Below the pieces are notes generated by a model. It made no database searches. It worked only from the letters and a program-made list of their open reading frames with translations, and had not been told where the DNA came from. A DNA stretch of 48,198 nucleotides from Pseudomonas sp. LB-090624 (GTDB taxonomy: Bacteria > Pseudomonadota > Gammaproteobacteria > Pseudomonadales > Pseudomonadaceae): assembly GCF_003205205.1 (NCBI RefSeq), contig NZ_QJRL01000032.1, forward strand, positions 1 to 48,198, given 5' to 3'. Below, one piece after another: positions 31,778-40,097 of the stretch; position 1 is the first letter of the stretch, and the number at the start of each line of letters is the position of its first letter. The translations under genes and the position numbers were made by a program.

Positions 31778-32266
31778 TTAGGCCTCGGTAGCGTATTTGG
31801 CCAGGCGTGGGTCGCTCTTCAGAACGGCCAGGGTGTTGCTGTGGACAGTTTCGGCAGTGACGTCGGCACTGCTGAAGATCTGGTTGAAGTGCTGGTGGGT
31901 GACCGAGTTGAAGTAACCACGGTCTTCCGGAGCTACGCCGAGGACCACGGCATAGGTGGTCAGTGCTTCGCCCTGGCCCATGGCCATGTCTTCGGACAGT
32001 TCGTTCATCATGCCATTCATGGCGAACCAGGACTTGCCGCCGTAGGTCAGCGAAGCCTTGGTCGAGCAGCCGTTGGTGCCGGAGGTCATGCCGAAGGTGG
32101 CGTTACCAGAGGTGCCGTTGGTGGTGGAAGCCAGGAAGTGTGCCGGCGTGCCGCGCTGGCCTTCGAACAGCATGTTGCCCCAGCCGCAGTTCGGGCCGCC
32201 TGGCGCTTCAGCCATGGCGTTGAGCGAGACTACGGTGAACAGAGTACCCAGAAGAATCCGTTTCAT
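31778..32266 (-). CDS. DUF3015 family periplasmic protein
   Basis: A 162-residue protein from ATG 32266, which opens the signal peptide M-K-R-I-L-L-G-T-L-F-T-V-V-S-L-N-A-M-A-E-A. The mature part starts P-G-G-P-N-C-G-W-G-N-M-L and has G-T-N-G-C-S for a possible disulfide, typical of DUF3015. It also carries the M-N-E-L-S-E-D-M-A-M-G-Q-G-E motif of the family. Location would be periplasm or cell surface. Function unknown; it has its own terminator. Confidence 0.85.
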   Translation of the reverse strand: MKRILLGTLFTVVSLNAMAEAPGGPNCGWGNMLFEGQRGTPAHFLASTTNGTSGNATFGMTSGTNGCSTKASLTYGGKSWFAMNGMMNELSEDMAMGQGEALTTYAVVLGVAPEDRGYFNSVTHQHFNQIFSSADVTAETVHSNTLAVLKSDPRLAKYATEA

Positions 32267-32527
32267 AGCATTTGTTCTCTTTGTCTTAACCAAGGGTCAG
32301 GGTTTCTGGCAACTCGGTTGCCAGGTCGGGAAAGCATTTCACCCACCCGCGCAGCTTGGAGTTTAGGCACGATCTAAAGGTTGCGTTGTTGATTGCGAAA
32401 AATTTGCTGTGACATCACCTGCGTTGGCTGCGACCTGCTGCGATATAAAGTCCCGTGGAGCCTTGCAAGGCGCGCGCGGGCAGCGCCAGAATGCTGCGTA
32501 TCTGCCCCGCCGAAGTAAGGAAACCCA

Positions 32528-34966
32528 ATGCCCGATCCTGTCGCTGCGCGCCTGCGTCTCGCGCCTGAAGCCCTGACCCGGCGTTTCTCGCCCGAGCAGT
32601 TTGCCTTTACCAATACCGACGATCTGGAGCCGTTTCGCGGAGTCCTGGGCCAAGAACGTGCTGTCGAGGCCCTGCAGTTCGGCGTGGCAATGCCGCGCCC
32701 CGGTTACAACGTGTATGTGATGGGCGAGCCCGGCACCGGCCGCTTCTCGTTCGTCAAACGGTACCTCAAGGCCGAGGGCAAGCGTCAGCAGACCCCGGCC
32801 GACTGGGTCTACGTCAACCACTTCGACGACACGCGCGAACCGCGTGCACTGGAATTGCCTTCGGGCAGCGCCGCCGAGTTCATCACCGACATGGGGGGCT
32901 TGATCGACAACCTGCTGTCGACCTTCCCGGCGGTGTTCGAGCACCCCTCCTACCAGCAGAAGAAGGGCGCTATCGATCGCGCCTTCAACCAGCGCTACGA
33001 CCGCGCCCTGGATGTGATCGAGCGTGCGTCGCTCGAGAAGGACGTGGCGTTGTACCGCGACTCCAGCAACGTCGCCTTCACCCCGATGGCCGACGGTAAG
33101 GCGCTGGATGAGGCCGAGTTCGCCCAGTTGCCGGAAGAGGTGCGCGAGCAGTTCCACGAGGACATCGCCCAGCTTGAGGAGCAGTTGAACGAAGAACTGG
33201 CCAGCCTGCCGCAATGGAAGCGCGAATCGAACAACCAGCTGCGCCAGCTCAACGAAGAAACCATTACCCTGGCCCTGCAGCCGCTGCTGGCGCCGTTGTC
33301 GGAGAAGTACGCCGAAAACGCGGCAGTCTGCGCCTACCTGCAATCGCTGCAACTGAACTTGCTGCGCACCGTGGTCGAACAACTGGTCGATGACAGCAAG
33401 ACTGACGCCGTCGCGCGCAAGTTGCTCGAAGAGCAGTACGCCCCCAGCCTGGTAGTCGGCCATCACGCGGATGGCGGCGCACCGGTGGTGTTCGAGCCGC
33501 ACCCGACCTACGACAACCTGTTCGGCCGTATCGAATACAGCACCGACCAAGGCGCGCTGTACACCTCGTATCGTCAGCTGCGCCCGGGCGCGCTGCACCG
33601 GGCCAATGGCGGCTTCCTGATTCTTGAAGCCGAGAAGATGCTGGGCGAGCCGTTCGTATGGGATGCGCTCAAGCGTGCGTTGCAGTCGCGCAAGCTGAAG
33701 ATGGAGTCGCCGATCGGTGAGCTGGGCCGGGTCGCCACCGTCAGCCTGCAGCCGCAGATGATCCCGCTCAACGTCAAACTGGTGATCATCGGCTCGCGCC
33801 AGCTGTACTACGCACTGCAGGACCATGACTCGGACTTCCAGGAGATGTTCCGCGTGCTGGTCGACTTCGACGAAGACATGCCGATGGTGGACGAAAACCT
33901 CGAGCAGTTCGCCCAATTGTTGCGCACCCGTACCAACGAGGAGGGCATGGCGCCGCTGACCAGCGATGCGGTTGCACGCCTGGCGACCTTCAGCGCGCGC
34001 CTGGCCGAAAACCAGTCGCGGTTGTCGGCGCGCATCGGCGACCTGTTCCAGTTGGTCAGCGAAGCCGATTTCATCCGCCAACTGGCCAGTGACGAAATGA
34101 CCGACGCCGGCCACATCGAGCGTGCGCTGAAGGCCAAGGCCACCCGCACCGGGCGGGTGTCCCAGCGGGTGCTGGACGACATGCTCGCCGGCATCATCCT
34201 GATCGACACAGAAGGGGCTGCGATTGGTAAGTGCAACGGCCTGACCGTGCTGGAGGTGGGTGATTCGGCATTCGGCATGCCCGCGCGGATATCGGCCACC
34301 GTATACCCGGGCGGCAGCGGCATCGTCGACATCGAGCGCGAGGTCAACCTTGGCCAGCCGATCCACTCCAAGGGGGTGATGATCCTCACCGGTTACCTGG
34401 GCAGCCGCTACGCACAGGAGTTCCCGCTGGCCATTTCCGCGAGCATTGCCCTGGAACAGTCCTACGGCTACGTGGACGGCGACAGCGCCTCGCTGGGTGA
34501 AGCCTGCACGCTGATCTCGGCACTGTCGCGCACGCCCCTCAAACAGTGCTTTGCCATCACGGGCTCGATCAACCAGTTTGGTGAAGTGCAGGCGGTGGGT
34601 GGGGTCAACGAGAAGATCGAAGGCTTCTTCCGCCTGTGCGAGGCGCGTGGCCTGACTGGCGAGCAGGGGGTGATCATCCCGCGTGCCAACGTCGCCACCT
34701 TGATGCTCGACGAACGCGTACTGCAAGCGGTGGAGAACGGCATGTTCCACGTCTACGCGGTCAGCCAGGCCGACGAGGCCCTGAGCCTGCTGGTGGGCGA
34801 GGAGGCCGGGGGGCTGGATGACAAGGGCCAGTTCGCCGAGGGCAGCGTCAACGCCCGGGTGGTGGAGCGGCTGCGTGAAATCGCCGAAATGATCAGTGAG
34901 GAAGACATCGAGAAGGCGGAAAAGGAGCGCCTTGAAGACATGATTGCCCAGGCCAAACCGGCTTGA
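32528..34966 (+). CDS. Lon-like protease with AAA_32 ATPase-type domain
   Basis: An 812-residue protein. The N-terminal ATPase-like domain has G-E-P-G-T-G-R-F-S at the Walker A position (G66 on), with R72 in place of the usual lysine. An insert of coiled coil follows (about 205-260), then G-G-F-L-I-L-E-A-E as Walker B. The C-terminal Lon-type protease domain has D-G-D-S-A-S-L with S653 and V-N-E-K-I-E-G with K696 as the catalytic pair; the spacing of 43 is that of E. coli Lon (S679/K722). No N-terminal Lon substrate domain is present. It should be a cytoplasmic serine protease; substrates unknown. Confidence 0.88.
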   Translation: MPDPVAARLRLAPEALTRRFSPEQFAFTNTDDLEPFRGVLGQERAVEALQFGVAMPRPGYNVYVMGEPGTGRFSFVKRYLKAEGKRQQTPADWVYVNHFDDTREPRALELPSGSAAEFITDMGGLIDNLLSTFPAVFEHPSYQQKKGAIDRAFNQRYDRALDVIERASLEKDVALYRDSSNVAFTPMADGKALDEAEFAQLPEEVREQFHEDIAQLEEQLNEELASLPQWKRESNNQLRQLNEETITLALQPLLAPLSEKYAENAAVCAYLQSLQLNLLRTVVEQLVDDSKTDAVARKLLEEQYAPSLVVGHHADGGAPVVFEPHPTYDNLFGRIEYSTDQGALYTSYRQLRPGALHRANGGFLILEAEKMLGEPFVWDALKRALQSRKLKMESPIGELGRVATVSLQPQMIPLNVKLVIIGSRQLYYALQDHDSDFQEMFRVLVDFDEDMPMVDENLEQFAQLLRTRTNEEGMAPLTSDAVARLATFSARLAENQSRLSARIGDLFQLVSEADFIRQLASDEMTDAGHIERALKAKATRTGRVSQRVLDDMLAGIILIDTEGAAIGKCNGLTVLEVGDSAFGMPARISATVYPGGSGIVDIEREVNLGQPIHSKGVMILTGYLGSRYAQEFPLAISASIALEQSYGYVDGDSASLGEACTLISALSRTPLKQCFAITGSINQFGEVQAVGGVNEKIEGFFRLCEARGLTGEQGVIIPRANVATLMLDERVLQAVENGMFHVYAVSQADEALSLLVGEEAGGLDDKGQFAEGSVNARVVERLREIAEMISEEDIEKAEKERLEDMIAQAKPA

Positions 34967-34972
34967 GTCAAT

Positions 34973-35016
34973 AAACCGGCGCTGGCGGCGATGTGCTACC
35001 GTTCAGCGCCGGTTTT
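34973..35016 (+). terminator. Terminator of the Lon-like gene
   Basis: AAACCGGCGCTG and CAGCGCCGGTTTT pair over 12 bases with a loop of about 19, directly behind the stop. Confidence 0.75.
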
Positions 35017-35128
35017 CCATCTTTCTGTCCTGTTCTTCTATGCTGGAACTTAAGGACAGTACAGCGTTCAGGATGGAAACAGCCTGAGGGTTTCGGGCTG
35101 AACAAGGCTCATTGGAGGGGACGCGGCC

Positions 35129-35467
35129 ATGCGCAACCTCAGCCTCACACGCCAGTGCCTGGGCCTGGTGACCCGTATCGAATGCAGCATCCGCCCGCTG
35201 GCCGGAGACAACGGCATGTGGACGTTGCTGTTCGCCGCCGGCATGGCCGGTGAACAACCCTCCGCGATCAAGGCACAGGGGCCGTTTCATGGGCCGCTGG
35301 TGGCTGAGTCGGTGCTCAATGCCATTGTCGACAGCCTGACCCTGCATGGGTACCAGGTCGCCGAGGACCCGCAGATCTGGTGTTTGCATTTGCAGGCGCA
35401 GTTGCGGCGGATCAATGGCGAGCGGTGTCGCAACCTGGGGGATTACCAGTTTCACCCTGAGACCTGA
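35129..35467 (+). CDS. Conserved small protein of unknown function
   Basis: A 112-residue protein with a strong GGAGGGG site eight bases before ATG 35129. It reads M-R-N-L-S-L-T-R-Q-C-L-G-L-V-T-R and has A-G-M-A-G-E-Q-P-S-A-I-K-A-Q-G-P-F and a central V-L-N-A-I-V-D-S-L helix. It is soluble, without motif. I recall an equivalent next to the Lon-like gene in other Pseudomonas. Function unknown. A hairpin (GGGGCTGC/GCAGCCCC, 35476-35494) follows the stop. Confidence 0.75.
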   Translation: MRNLSLTRQCLGLVTRIECSIRPLAGDNGMWTLLFAAGMAGEQPSAIKAQGPFHGPLVAESVLNAIVDSLTLHGYQVAEDPQIWCLHLQAQLRRINGERCRNLGDYQFHPET

Positions 35468-35475
35468 AGATTGCC

Positions 35476-35500
35476 GGGGCTGCTCCGCAGCCCCCGGGCT
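35476..35500 (+). terminator. Hairpin terminator behind the 35129 gene
   Basis: GGGGCTGC-tcc-GCAGCCCC forms a strong stem nine bases after the stop, with a short T-rich tail (CTTTTG). Confidence 0.55.
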
Positions 35501-35570
35501 TTTGCTGTAACAGGTGGCTGGCTATACTCGCCGTCGTTTTTCAGTCACCTGACGAGTCTCAAAACCCTCC

Positions 35571-36059
35571 ATGGAACGTATCCTCGAAAACGCGATGTAC
35601 GCCTCGCGCTGGCTGCTCGCCCCGATCTACTTCGGCCTGTCCCTCGGCCTGCTGGCCCTGGCGCTGAAATTCTTCCAGGAAGTGGTCCACGTCCTGCCCA
35701 ACGTCTTTGCCCTCAGCGAAGCCGACTTGATCCTGGTGATCCTGTCGCTGATCGACATGTCGCTGGTGGGCGGCCTGCTGGTGATGGTGATGATTTCCGG
35801 CTACGAGAACTTCGTCTCGCAACTGGACATCGACGAAAGCAAGGAAAAGCTCAACTGGCTGGGCAAGATGGACTCTTCGTCGCTGAAGATGAAGGTGGCC
35901 GCGTCGATCGTGGCAATTTCCTCCATCCACCTGCTGCGGGTATTCATGGATGCGCAGAACATCTCCACTGACTACCTGATGTGGTACGTGATCATCCACA
36001 TGACCTTCGTAGTCTCGGCATTCTGCATGGGCTACCTGGACAAGCTGACCAAGCACTGA
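35571..36059 (+). CDS. UPF0114 (YqhA-like) inner-membrane protein
   Basis: A 162-residue protein, M-E-R-I-L-E-N-A-M-Y-A-S-R-W-L-L-A-P at the N-terminus as in the UPF0114/YqhA family. Three to four membrane helices lie at about 12-38, 50-72, 108-124 and 135-155. The loop L-D-I-D-E-S-K-E-K-L-N-W-L-G-K-M-D is the most conserved family part. Function is unknown. Confidence 0.92.
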   Translation: MERILENAMYASRWLLAPIYFGLSLGLLALALKFFQEVVHVLPNVFALSEADLILVILSLIDMSLVGGLLVMVMISGYENFVSQLDIDESKEKLNWLGKMDSSSLKMKVAASIVAISSIHLLRVFMDAQNISTDYLMWYVIIHMTFVVSAFCMGYLDKLTKH

Positions 36060-36083
36060 GTCCTGCCAGGCCTCACTGCAATT

Positions 36084-36114
36084 TCTGTGGGGGCGGGCAT
36101 GCCCGCTCCCTCAG
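36084..36114 (+). repeat. REP-like palindrome
   Basis: TGTGGGGGCGGGCATGCCCG followed by CTCCCTCAG is a REP variant, also able to act as a hairpin terminator for the UPF0114 gene. Confidence 0.55.
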
Positions 36115-36219
36115 AGATCGAGGCCCAACTGACGAGCGGCGTCAGTCTTGACTTGTGTATTCTTCTTTCCTGTACAAAAAATGAGCACTCATGCGTGGTT
36201 CCACCAGCGAGGTGCTTTC

Positions 36220-36525
36220 ATGAACCTGCATCAGCTCAATACCGAGGCCAGGGCTGGCCATGTCGACGAACTGAACCTGATCGCCATCGAGGGCGGTGAC
36301 TACCTGCTCGAAGCGCGCGTTAAAGGTCGTGCCCATCCTTTGTCCGACTCTCGTGGTGAACGCTTGCGCGTGCGCTCGGTGGAGGACGCCCGTCAATTGC
36401 TGCAAACCGTTCCCATGGTCTCGATGAACCTGGTGCACTGGTCGGTGCAGGATGAGATGTGCGGCATGGGCACCCACCCGCAAGAAGACCTGAAGGTACC
36501 GATTTCCCAGCGTTCGGCCTGGTAG
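36220..36525 (+). CDS. DUF6482 family small protein
   Basis: A 101-residue protein from ATG 36220, six bases behind GAGGTG. An upstream in-frame start at 36148 exists but lacks a site. It reads M-N-L-H-Q-L-N-T-E-A-R-A-G-H-V-D-E-L and has L-I-A-I-E-G-G-D-Y-L-L-E-A and M-V-S-M-N-L-V-H-W-S-V-Q-D-E-M. This matches the Pseudomonas protein family I know as DUF6482; function unknown. Located between the UPF0114 gene and fklB on the same strand. Confidence 0.8.
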   Translation: MNLHQLNTEARAGHVDELNLIAIEGGDYLLEARVKGRAHPLSDSRGERLRVRSVEDARQLLQTVPMVSMNLVHWSVQDEMCGMGTHPQEDLKVPISQRSAW

Positions 36526-36610
36526 CTGCTCGCCGGGCCCCAGTGTGCTAGGCTGCTCGCCCTTTTCATCAAGGGCGCGGCTGCACTGCGCCCTGCAGTG
36601 GAGCACGACA

Positions 36611-37228
36611 ATGTCCGAACTCAACCTGTCCACCGACGAAACCCGCGTTAGCTACGGCATCGGCCGTCAGCTGGGCGGCCAGCTGCGCGACAACCCGCCA
36701 CCAGGCGTTAGCCTGGAAGCCATCCTGGCCGGCCTGACCGACGCCTTCAATGGCGCTGACAGCCGCGTCAGCGAAGCCGACCTGTCGGCCAGCTTCAAGG
36801 TCATCCGCGAGGTGATGCAAGCCGAGGCTGCTGCCAAGGCCGAAGCCGCTGCTGCCGCTGGCAAAGAATTTTTGGTCGAGAACGCCAAGCGTGACGGCAT
36901 CACTACCCTGGCTTCGGGCCTGCAGTTCGAAGTACTGACCGCAGGTGAAGGCGCCAAGCCAAGCCGTGAAGACAACGTGCGCACGCACTATCACGGCACC
37001 CTGATCGACGGCACCGTGTTCGACAGCTCCTACGAGCGTGGCCAACCGGCTGAATTCCCGGTAGGCGGCGTGATCGCTGGCTGGACCGAAGCCTTGCAGC
37101 TGATGAACGCTGGCAGCAAATGGCGCCTGTATGTGCCGAGCGAGCTGGCTTACGGCGCCCAAGGCGTTGGCAGCATCCCGCCGCACAGCGTACTGGTGTT
37201 CGACGTCGAGCTGCTCGACGTTCTGTAA
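36611..37228 (+). CDS. fklB: FKBP-type peptidyl-prolyl cis-trans isomerase
   Basis: A 205-residue protein of FKBP22 type. Start ATG 36611 has GGAG seven bases upstream. The N-terminal dimerisation part (about 1-90) is helical and Ala-rich, with Y-G-I-G-R-Q-L-G-G-Q-L and the A-E-A-A-A-K-A-E-A-A-A-A-A-G-K stretch. The C-terminal FKBP domain has H-Y-H-G-T-L-I-D-G-T-V-F-D-S-S-Y-E-R-G, V-I-A-G-W-T-E-A-L-Q-L-M and Y-G-A-Q-G-V-G-S-I-P-P. It has no signal peptide, so acts in the cytoplasm. It is followed by a strong hairpin shared with the convergent gene. Confidence 0.93.
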   Translation: MSELNLSTDETRVSYGIGRQLGGQLRDNPPPGVSLEAILAGLTDAFNGADSRVSEADLSASFKVIREVMQAEAAAKAEAAAAAGKEFLVENAKRDGITTLASGLQFEVLTAGEGAKPSREDNVRTHYHGTLIDGTVFDSSYERGQPAEFPVGGVIAGWTEALQLMNAGSKWRLYVPSELAYGAQGVGSIPPHSVLVFDVELLDVL

Positions 37229-37233
37229 GCGCC

Positions 37234-37258
37234 TTGAGGCCGGCAGTGCCGGCCTCAA
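37234..37258. terminator. Bidirectional hairpin between fklB and the Fur-controlled gene
   Basis: TTGAGGCCGGC-agt-GCCGGCCTCAA is a perfect 11-bp stem. It overlaps the stop of the minus-strand gene by a few bases and closes fklB. Confidence 0.75.
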
Positions 37259-37500
37259 TTCCAGTCTGTCCCCCCCGGGCGCAATGCCCGCGCATAGCAG
37301 AACAGAAACAGATTCCGCACCAGTTCCTTGAGCACCCCCGGTTCGCTCGAATTCAGCCCGCTCATGTCCAGGTCTCCCTGGTCACGCAGTTCGTCGAGGG
37401 CTTCTTCTTCAAGCACCGCGCACACTTCGCCGGTTTCTCGATGAAGAATGCGCAGGTAGGGGTGAGGGCGGTCCAGCCAGGCGTCGATCAGATAAGTCAT
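37255..37500 (-). CDS. Small iron-regulated protein of unknown function
   Basis: An 81-residue soluble protein: M-T-Y-L-I-D-A-W-L-D-R-P-H-P-Y-L-R-I-L, acidic E-E-E-A-L-D-E-L-R-D-Q in the middle, and F-L-F-C-Y-A-R-A-L-R-P-G-G near the end. AAGGAG lies nine bases before the ATG. A good Fur box at 37530-37548 lies in the promoter position, so it should be expressed under iron limitation. I recall PA4570 of P. aeruginosa, an iron-starvation-induced gene in the same neighbourhood, as its likely counterpart. Mechanism unknown. Confidence 0.78.
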   Translation of the reverse strand: MTYLIDAWLDRPHPYLRILHRETGEVCAVLEEEALDELRDQGDLDMSGLNSSEPGVLKELVRNLFLFCYARALRPGGTDWN

Positions 37501-37529
37501 GGCTATTCTCCTTGGATAGCAGTTCCAAT

Positions 37530-37548
37530 GAGAATAATTCTTATTATC
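37530..37548 (-). promoter_or_regulatory. Fur box
   Basis: On the minus strand GATAATAAGAATTATTCTC agrees with the consensus GATAATGATAATCATTATC at 15 of 19 positions. It is 30 bases upstream of the 37500 start, as expected for iron repression by Fur. Confidence 0.82.
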
Positions 37549-37584
37549 AAAATAGCAAGCGCCAATTGGCGGTTTTTTGCCTGA

Positions 37585-37926
37585 TCAGACTTTGCGGACG
37601 AACTCGGACTTCAGCTTCATGGCGCCGATGCCATCGATCTTGCAGTCGATATCGTGGTCGCCGTCGCACAGGCGGATGTTCTTGACCTTGGTGCCGACCT
37701 TGACCACCAGGGACGAACCCTTGACCTTCAGGTCCTTGATCACGGTGACGGTATCGCCGTCCTGCAGGATGTTGCCGACCGAATCTTTCTTCACCACATC
37801 GTCGCTGGCCGCCTCGGCGTCGCCGCTGGCCGACCACTCGTGGGCACATTCAGGGCAGATCAGCTGAGTGCCATCCTCATAGGTGTATTCGGAGTTGCAT
37901 TTCGGGCAGGGTGGCAGAGTGCTCAC
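37585..37926 (-). CDS. yjdM: YjdM/PhnA family zinc-ribbon protein
   Basis: A 113-residue protein. The N-terminal zinc ribbon has two C-x-x-C pairs (P-C-P-K-C-N-S and I-C-P-E-C-A-H-E-W). The C-terminal SH3-like domain reads D-G-D-T-V-T-V-I-K-D-L-K-V-K-G-S-S and V-K-V-G-T-K-V-K-N-I-R-L, continuing D-H-D-I-D-C-K-I-D-G-I-G, as in E. coli YjdM (formerly PhnA). Despite the older name it is not known to act in phosphonate breakdown. Complete and of normal length. Confidence 0.93.
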   Translation of the reverse strand: MSTLPPCPKCNSEYTYEDGTQLICPECAHEWSASGDAEAASDDVVKKDSVGNILQDGDTVTVIKDLKVKGSSLVVKVGTKVKNIRLCDGDHDIDCKIDGIGAMKLKSEFVRKV

Positions 37927-38013
37927 TTCGGTTCCTCAAACAAACAGACGGGCGGTTAAAGGCCTGCATTGTAAAAGGTATTTTTCTGGAAGGGATTATG
38001 TCCGGACAAAAAC

Positions 38014-38070
38014 ATCGCGGGCAAGCCTGCTCCCCGCCGATGGCGCAGGAGCGGGCTTGCCCGCGAAGGA
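38014..38070. repeat. Inverted pair of REP elements
   Basis: ATCGCGGGCAAGCCTGCTCC and CAGGAGCGGGCTTGCCCGCG face each other 12 bases apart, a BIME-like pair between ispB and yjdM. The pair folds into a long hairpin and can stop transcription from ispB. Confidence 0.75.
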
Positions 38071-38085
38071 AGATGGCCCAGTCTG

Positions 38086-39054
38086 TCAGTGAGTGCGTGC
38101 GACCGCGAACTCGCTCAGTTCAACCAGCGCATCCCGGTATTCACTGGCGGGCAGCACTTCGAGGCAGGCAATGGCACGTTTCACGTAGTCGCGCGCCAGT
38201 TCAGCGGTGTACTTCAGCGCACCTGATTCCTCGACCGCTACACGAATCTGCTCCAGGTCTTCCAGGCCACCCTTCTGGATTGCCTGGCGCACCAGTGCAG
38301 CCTGCTCGGCAGTGCCTTCGCGCATGGTGTAGATCAGCGGCAGGGTAGGCTTGCCCTCGGCCAGGTCGTCACCGACGTTCTTGCCCAGGGTCTGCGAGTC
38401 GCCCTTGTAGTCCAGCAGGTCGTCCACCAGCTGGAAAGCCACGCCCAGGTGGTCGCCGAAGGTACGCAGGGCTTCGCGCTGCTCGTCGGTGGCTTGGGCC
38501 AGCGCCGCGGCGCTGTGGGTGGAGGCCTCGAACAGCATGGCGGTCTTGCCGCGAATGACCTCCATGTAGACTTCCTCGGTGGTGCTGGCGTCGCGTACCC
38601 GCGACAGCTGCAGCACTTCACCTTCGGCAATCACCCGGGTGGCCTTTGACAGGATCTGCATGACCGGCATCGAGCCCAGTTCGACCATCATTTCGAACGA
38701 GCGCGAATAAAGGAAGTCGCCCACCAGTACGCTTGGCGCGTTGCCCCACAAGGCATTGGCGGTGGAGCGGCCACGGCGCATGCCGGACATGTCGACCACG
38801 TCATCGTGCAGCAGGGTGGCGGTGTGCAGGAATTCGATGGTGGCGGCCAGCAGGCGCAGGTCGTCGCCTTCGCGGCCCAGGGCCTTGCCACACAGCAGTA
38901 CCAGCAGGGGACGCAGGCGCTTGCCACCGGCAGACGTGATATAGTCGCCGATCTTCGATACCAGCGGCACGCGCGAGGTCAGCTGCTTCTTGATGATCTC
39001 GTCGACGGCGCTGAAATCATCAGCCACCGCACGGTAGAAGGTTTGGGGTTGCAT
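38086..39054 (-). CDS. ispB: Octaprenyl/polyprenyl diphosphate synthase
   Basis: A 322-residue protein. It elongates farnesyl diphosphate with isopentenyl diphosphate for the ubiquinone side chain. The first aspartate-rich motif is L-L-H-D-D-V-V-D (D84-D88), the second Q-L-V-D-D-L-L-D-Y-K-G-D; G-G-K-R-L-R-P sits at about 43-49. TGGAG lies seven bases before ATG 39054. It is divergent from rplU, the same arrangement as in many gammaproteobacteria. Pseudomonas makes Q9, so the product may be the nonaprenyl chain. Confidence 0.95.
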   Translation of the reverse strand: MQPQTFYRAVADDFSAVDEIIKKQLTSRVPLVSKIGDYITSAGGKRLRPLLVLLCGKALGREGDDLRLLAATIEFLHTATLLHDDVVDMSGMRRGRSTANALWGNAPSVLVGDFLYSRSFEMMVELGSMPVMQILSKATRVIAEGEVLQLSRVRDASTTEEVYMEVIRGKTAMLFEASTHSAAALAQATDEQREALRTFGDHLGVAFQLVDDLLDYKGDSQTLGKNVGDDLAEGKPTLPLIYTMREGTAEQAALVRQAIQKGGLEDLEQIRVAVEESGALKYTAELARDYVKRAIACLEVLPASEYRDALVELSEFAVARTH

Positions 39055-39298
39055 CGGCTGCTCCAGTGAGGTTGCGCGGCATGCTAGGTCGCAGGTCCCG
39101 GTGTGTCAAGGCGCGGTGCCAGCTGGCCGGGGGCGGTACTTGCAAGCAAAACCGCGGTTGCGTACAATCGCGCACCCTAACTTCCTGGGCAGCACCTGCC
39201 TTACGCAATTGCACCGGGCCGTTCCAGCCCTGTGCAGCCATGCCAGCCAATACTCATCATATAAAGCGCTGGGTGAGCAGGATTATCGGAGAAATACC

Positions 39299-39613
39299 AT
39301 GTCTTACGCAGTAATCGTTACCGGCGGCAAGCAGTACAAAGTCGCTGAAGGTGAATTCCTCAAGATCGAAAAACTGGAAGTCGCCACTGGCGAATCCGTG
39401 ACCTTCGATCGCGTTCTGCTGGTCGCCAACGGTGAAGAAGTCACCATCGGTGCTCCAGTTGTTGCTGGCGCTAAAGTAGTGGCCGAAGTCGTTTCGCAAG
39501 GCCGCCACGACAAGGTTCGCATCATCAAGTTCCGTCGTCGTAAGCACCACATGAAGCGTATGGGCCACCGCCAGTGGTTCACCGAGATCAAAATCACCGG
39601 CATCCAGGCTTAA
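39299..39613 (+). CDS. rplU: 50S ribosomal protein L21
   Basis: A 104-residue protein: M-S-Y-A-V-I-V-T-G-G-K-Q-Y-K-V at the start, R-R-R-K-H-H-M-K-R-M-G-H-R-Q near the end, complete L21. CGGAGA precedes ATG 39299 by six bases; in-frame readings from further upstream cross the promoter region. First gene of the rplU-rpmA pair. Confidence 0.98.
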   Translation: MSYAVIVTGGKQYKVAEGEFLKIEKLEVATGESVTFDRVLLVANGEEVTIGAPVVAGAKVVAEVVSQGRHDKVRIIKFRRRKHHMKRMGHRQWFTEIKITGIQA

Positions 39614-39651
39614 TCCCCTAGATCCCCTGAATTTATTTGGAGAATTGAACC

Positions 39652-39909
39652 ATGGCTCACAAGAAGGCTGGTGGTAGTACTCGTAACGGTCGCGACTCAG
39701 AATCTAAACGCCTTGGCGTGAAGATGTATGGCGGCCAGGTTATCAAGCCAGGCAACATCATCGTCCGTCAGCGCGGCACCGAATTCCACGCTGGCTACGG
39801 CGTTGGCATGGGCAAGGACCACACCTTGTTCGCCAAGATCGAAGGCGTGATCAAGTTCGAGAAGAAAGGCGAGTTCATGCGCCGTTACGTGAGCATCGTC
39901 GCCGCTTAA
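39652..39909 (+). CDS. rpmA: 50S ribosomal protein L27
   Basis: An 85-residue protein: [16 protein letters not shown], with a mature-type N-terminus as in other Gram-negatives. It ends [17 protein letters not shown] lies 8 bases upstream of the ATG. It follows rplU by 38 bases and is closed by a strong terminator. Confidence 0.98.
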
Positions 39910-39926
39910 TCGCGACGTCGCTCCAG

Positions 39927-39953
39927 AAGCCCCGTCATGCGACGGGGCTTTTT
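39927..39953 (+). terminator. Rho-independent terminator of rplU-rpmA
   Basis: AAGCCCCGTC-atgc-GACGGGGCTT with a following T-tract, 17 bases after the rpmA stop. Confidence 0.9.
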
Positions 39954-40097
39954 CGTTTGTGGTGAGCCTCTTGCAAAGCTGTTTGTCTGGGTTGCCGGCG
40001 TTGGTTTCTACGGTCGTACGGGGCCGCCGCGCTCATTTTTGCAAGAGCCTCATGTTTTTGAGTCATTCAGCTCGTCTGCCGACGAGAGGCGGTTTTA

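Noticed and set aside
32363..34750. 795-codon minus-strand frame opposite the Lon-like gene
   Set aside because: Shadow; His/Gln-rich composition and no family motif.
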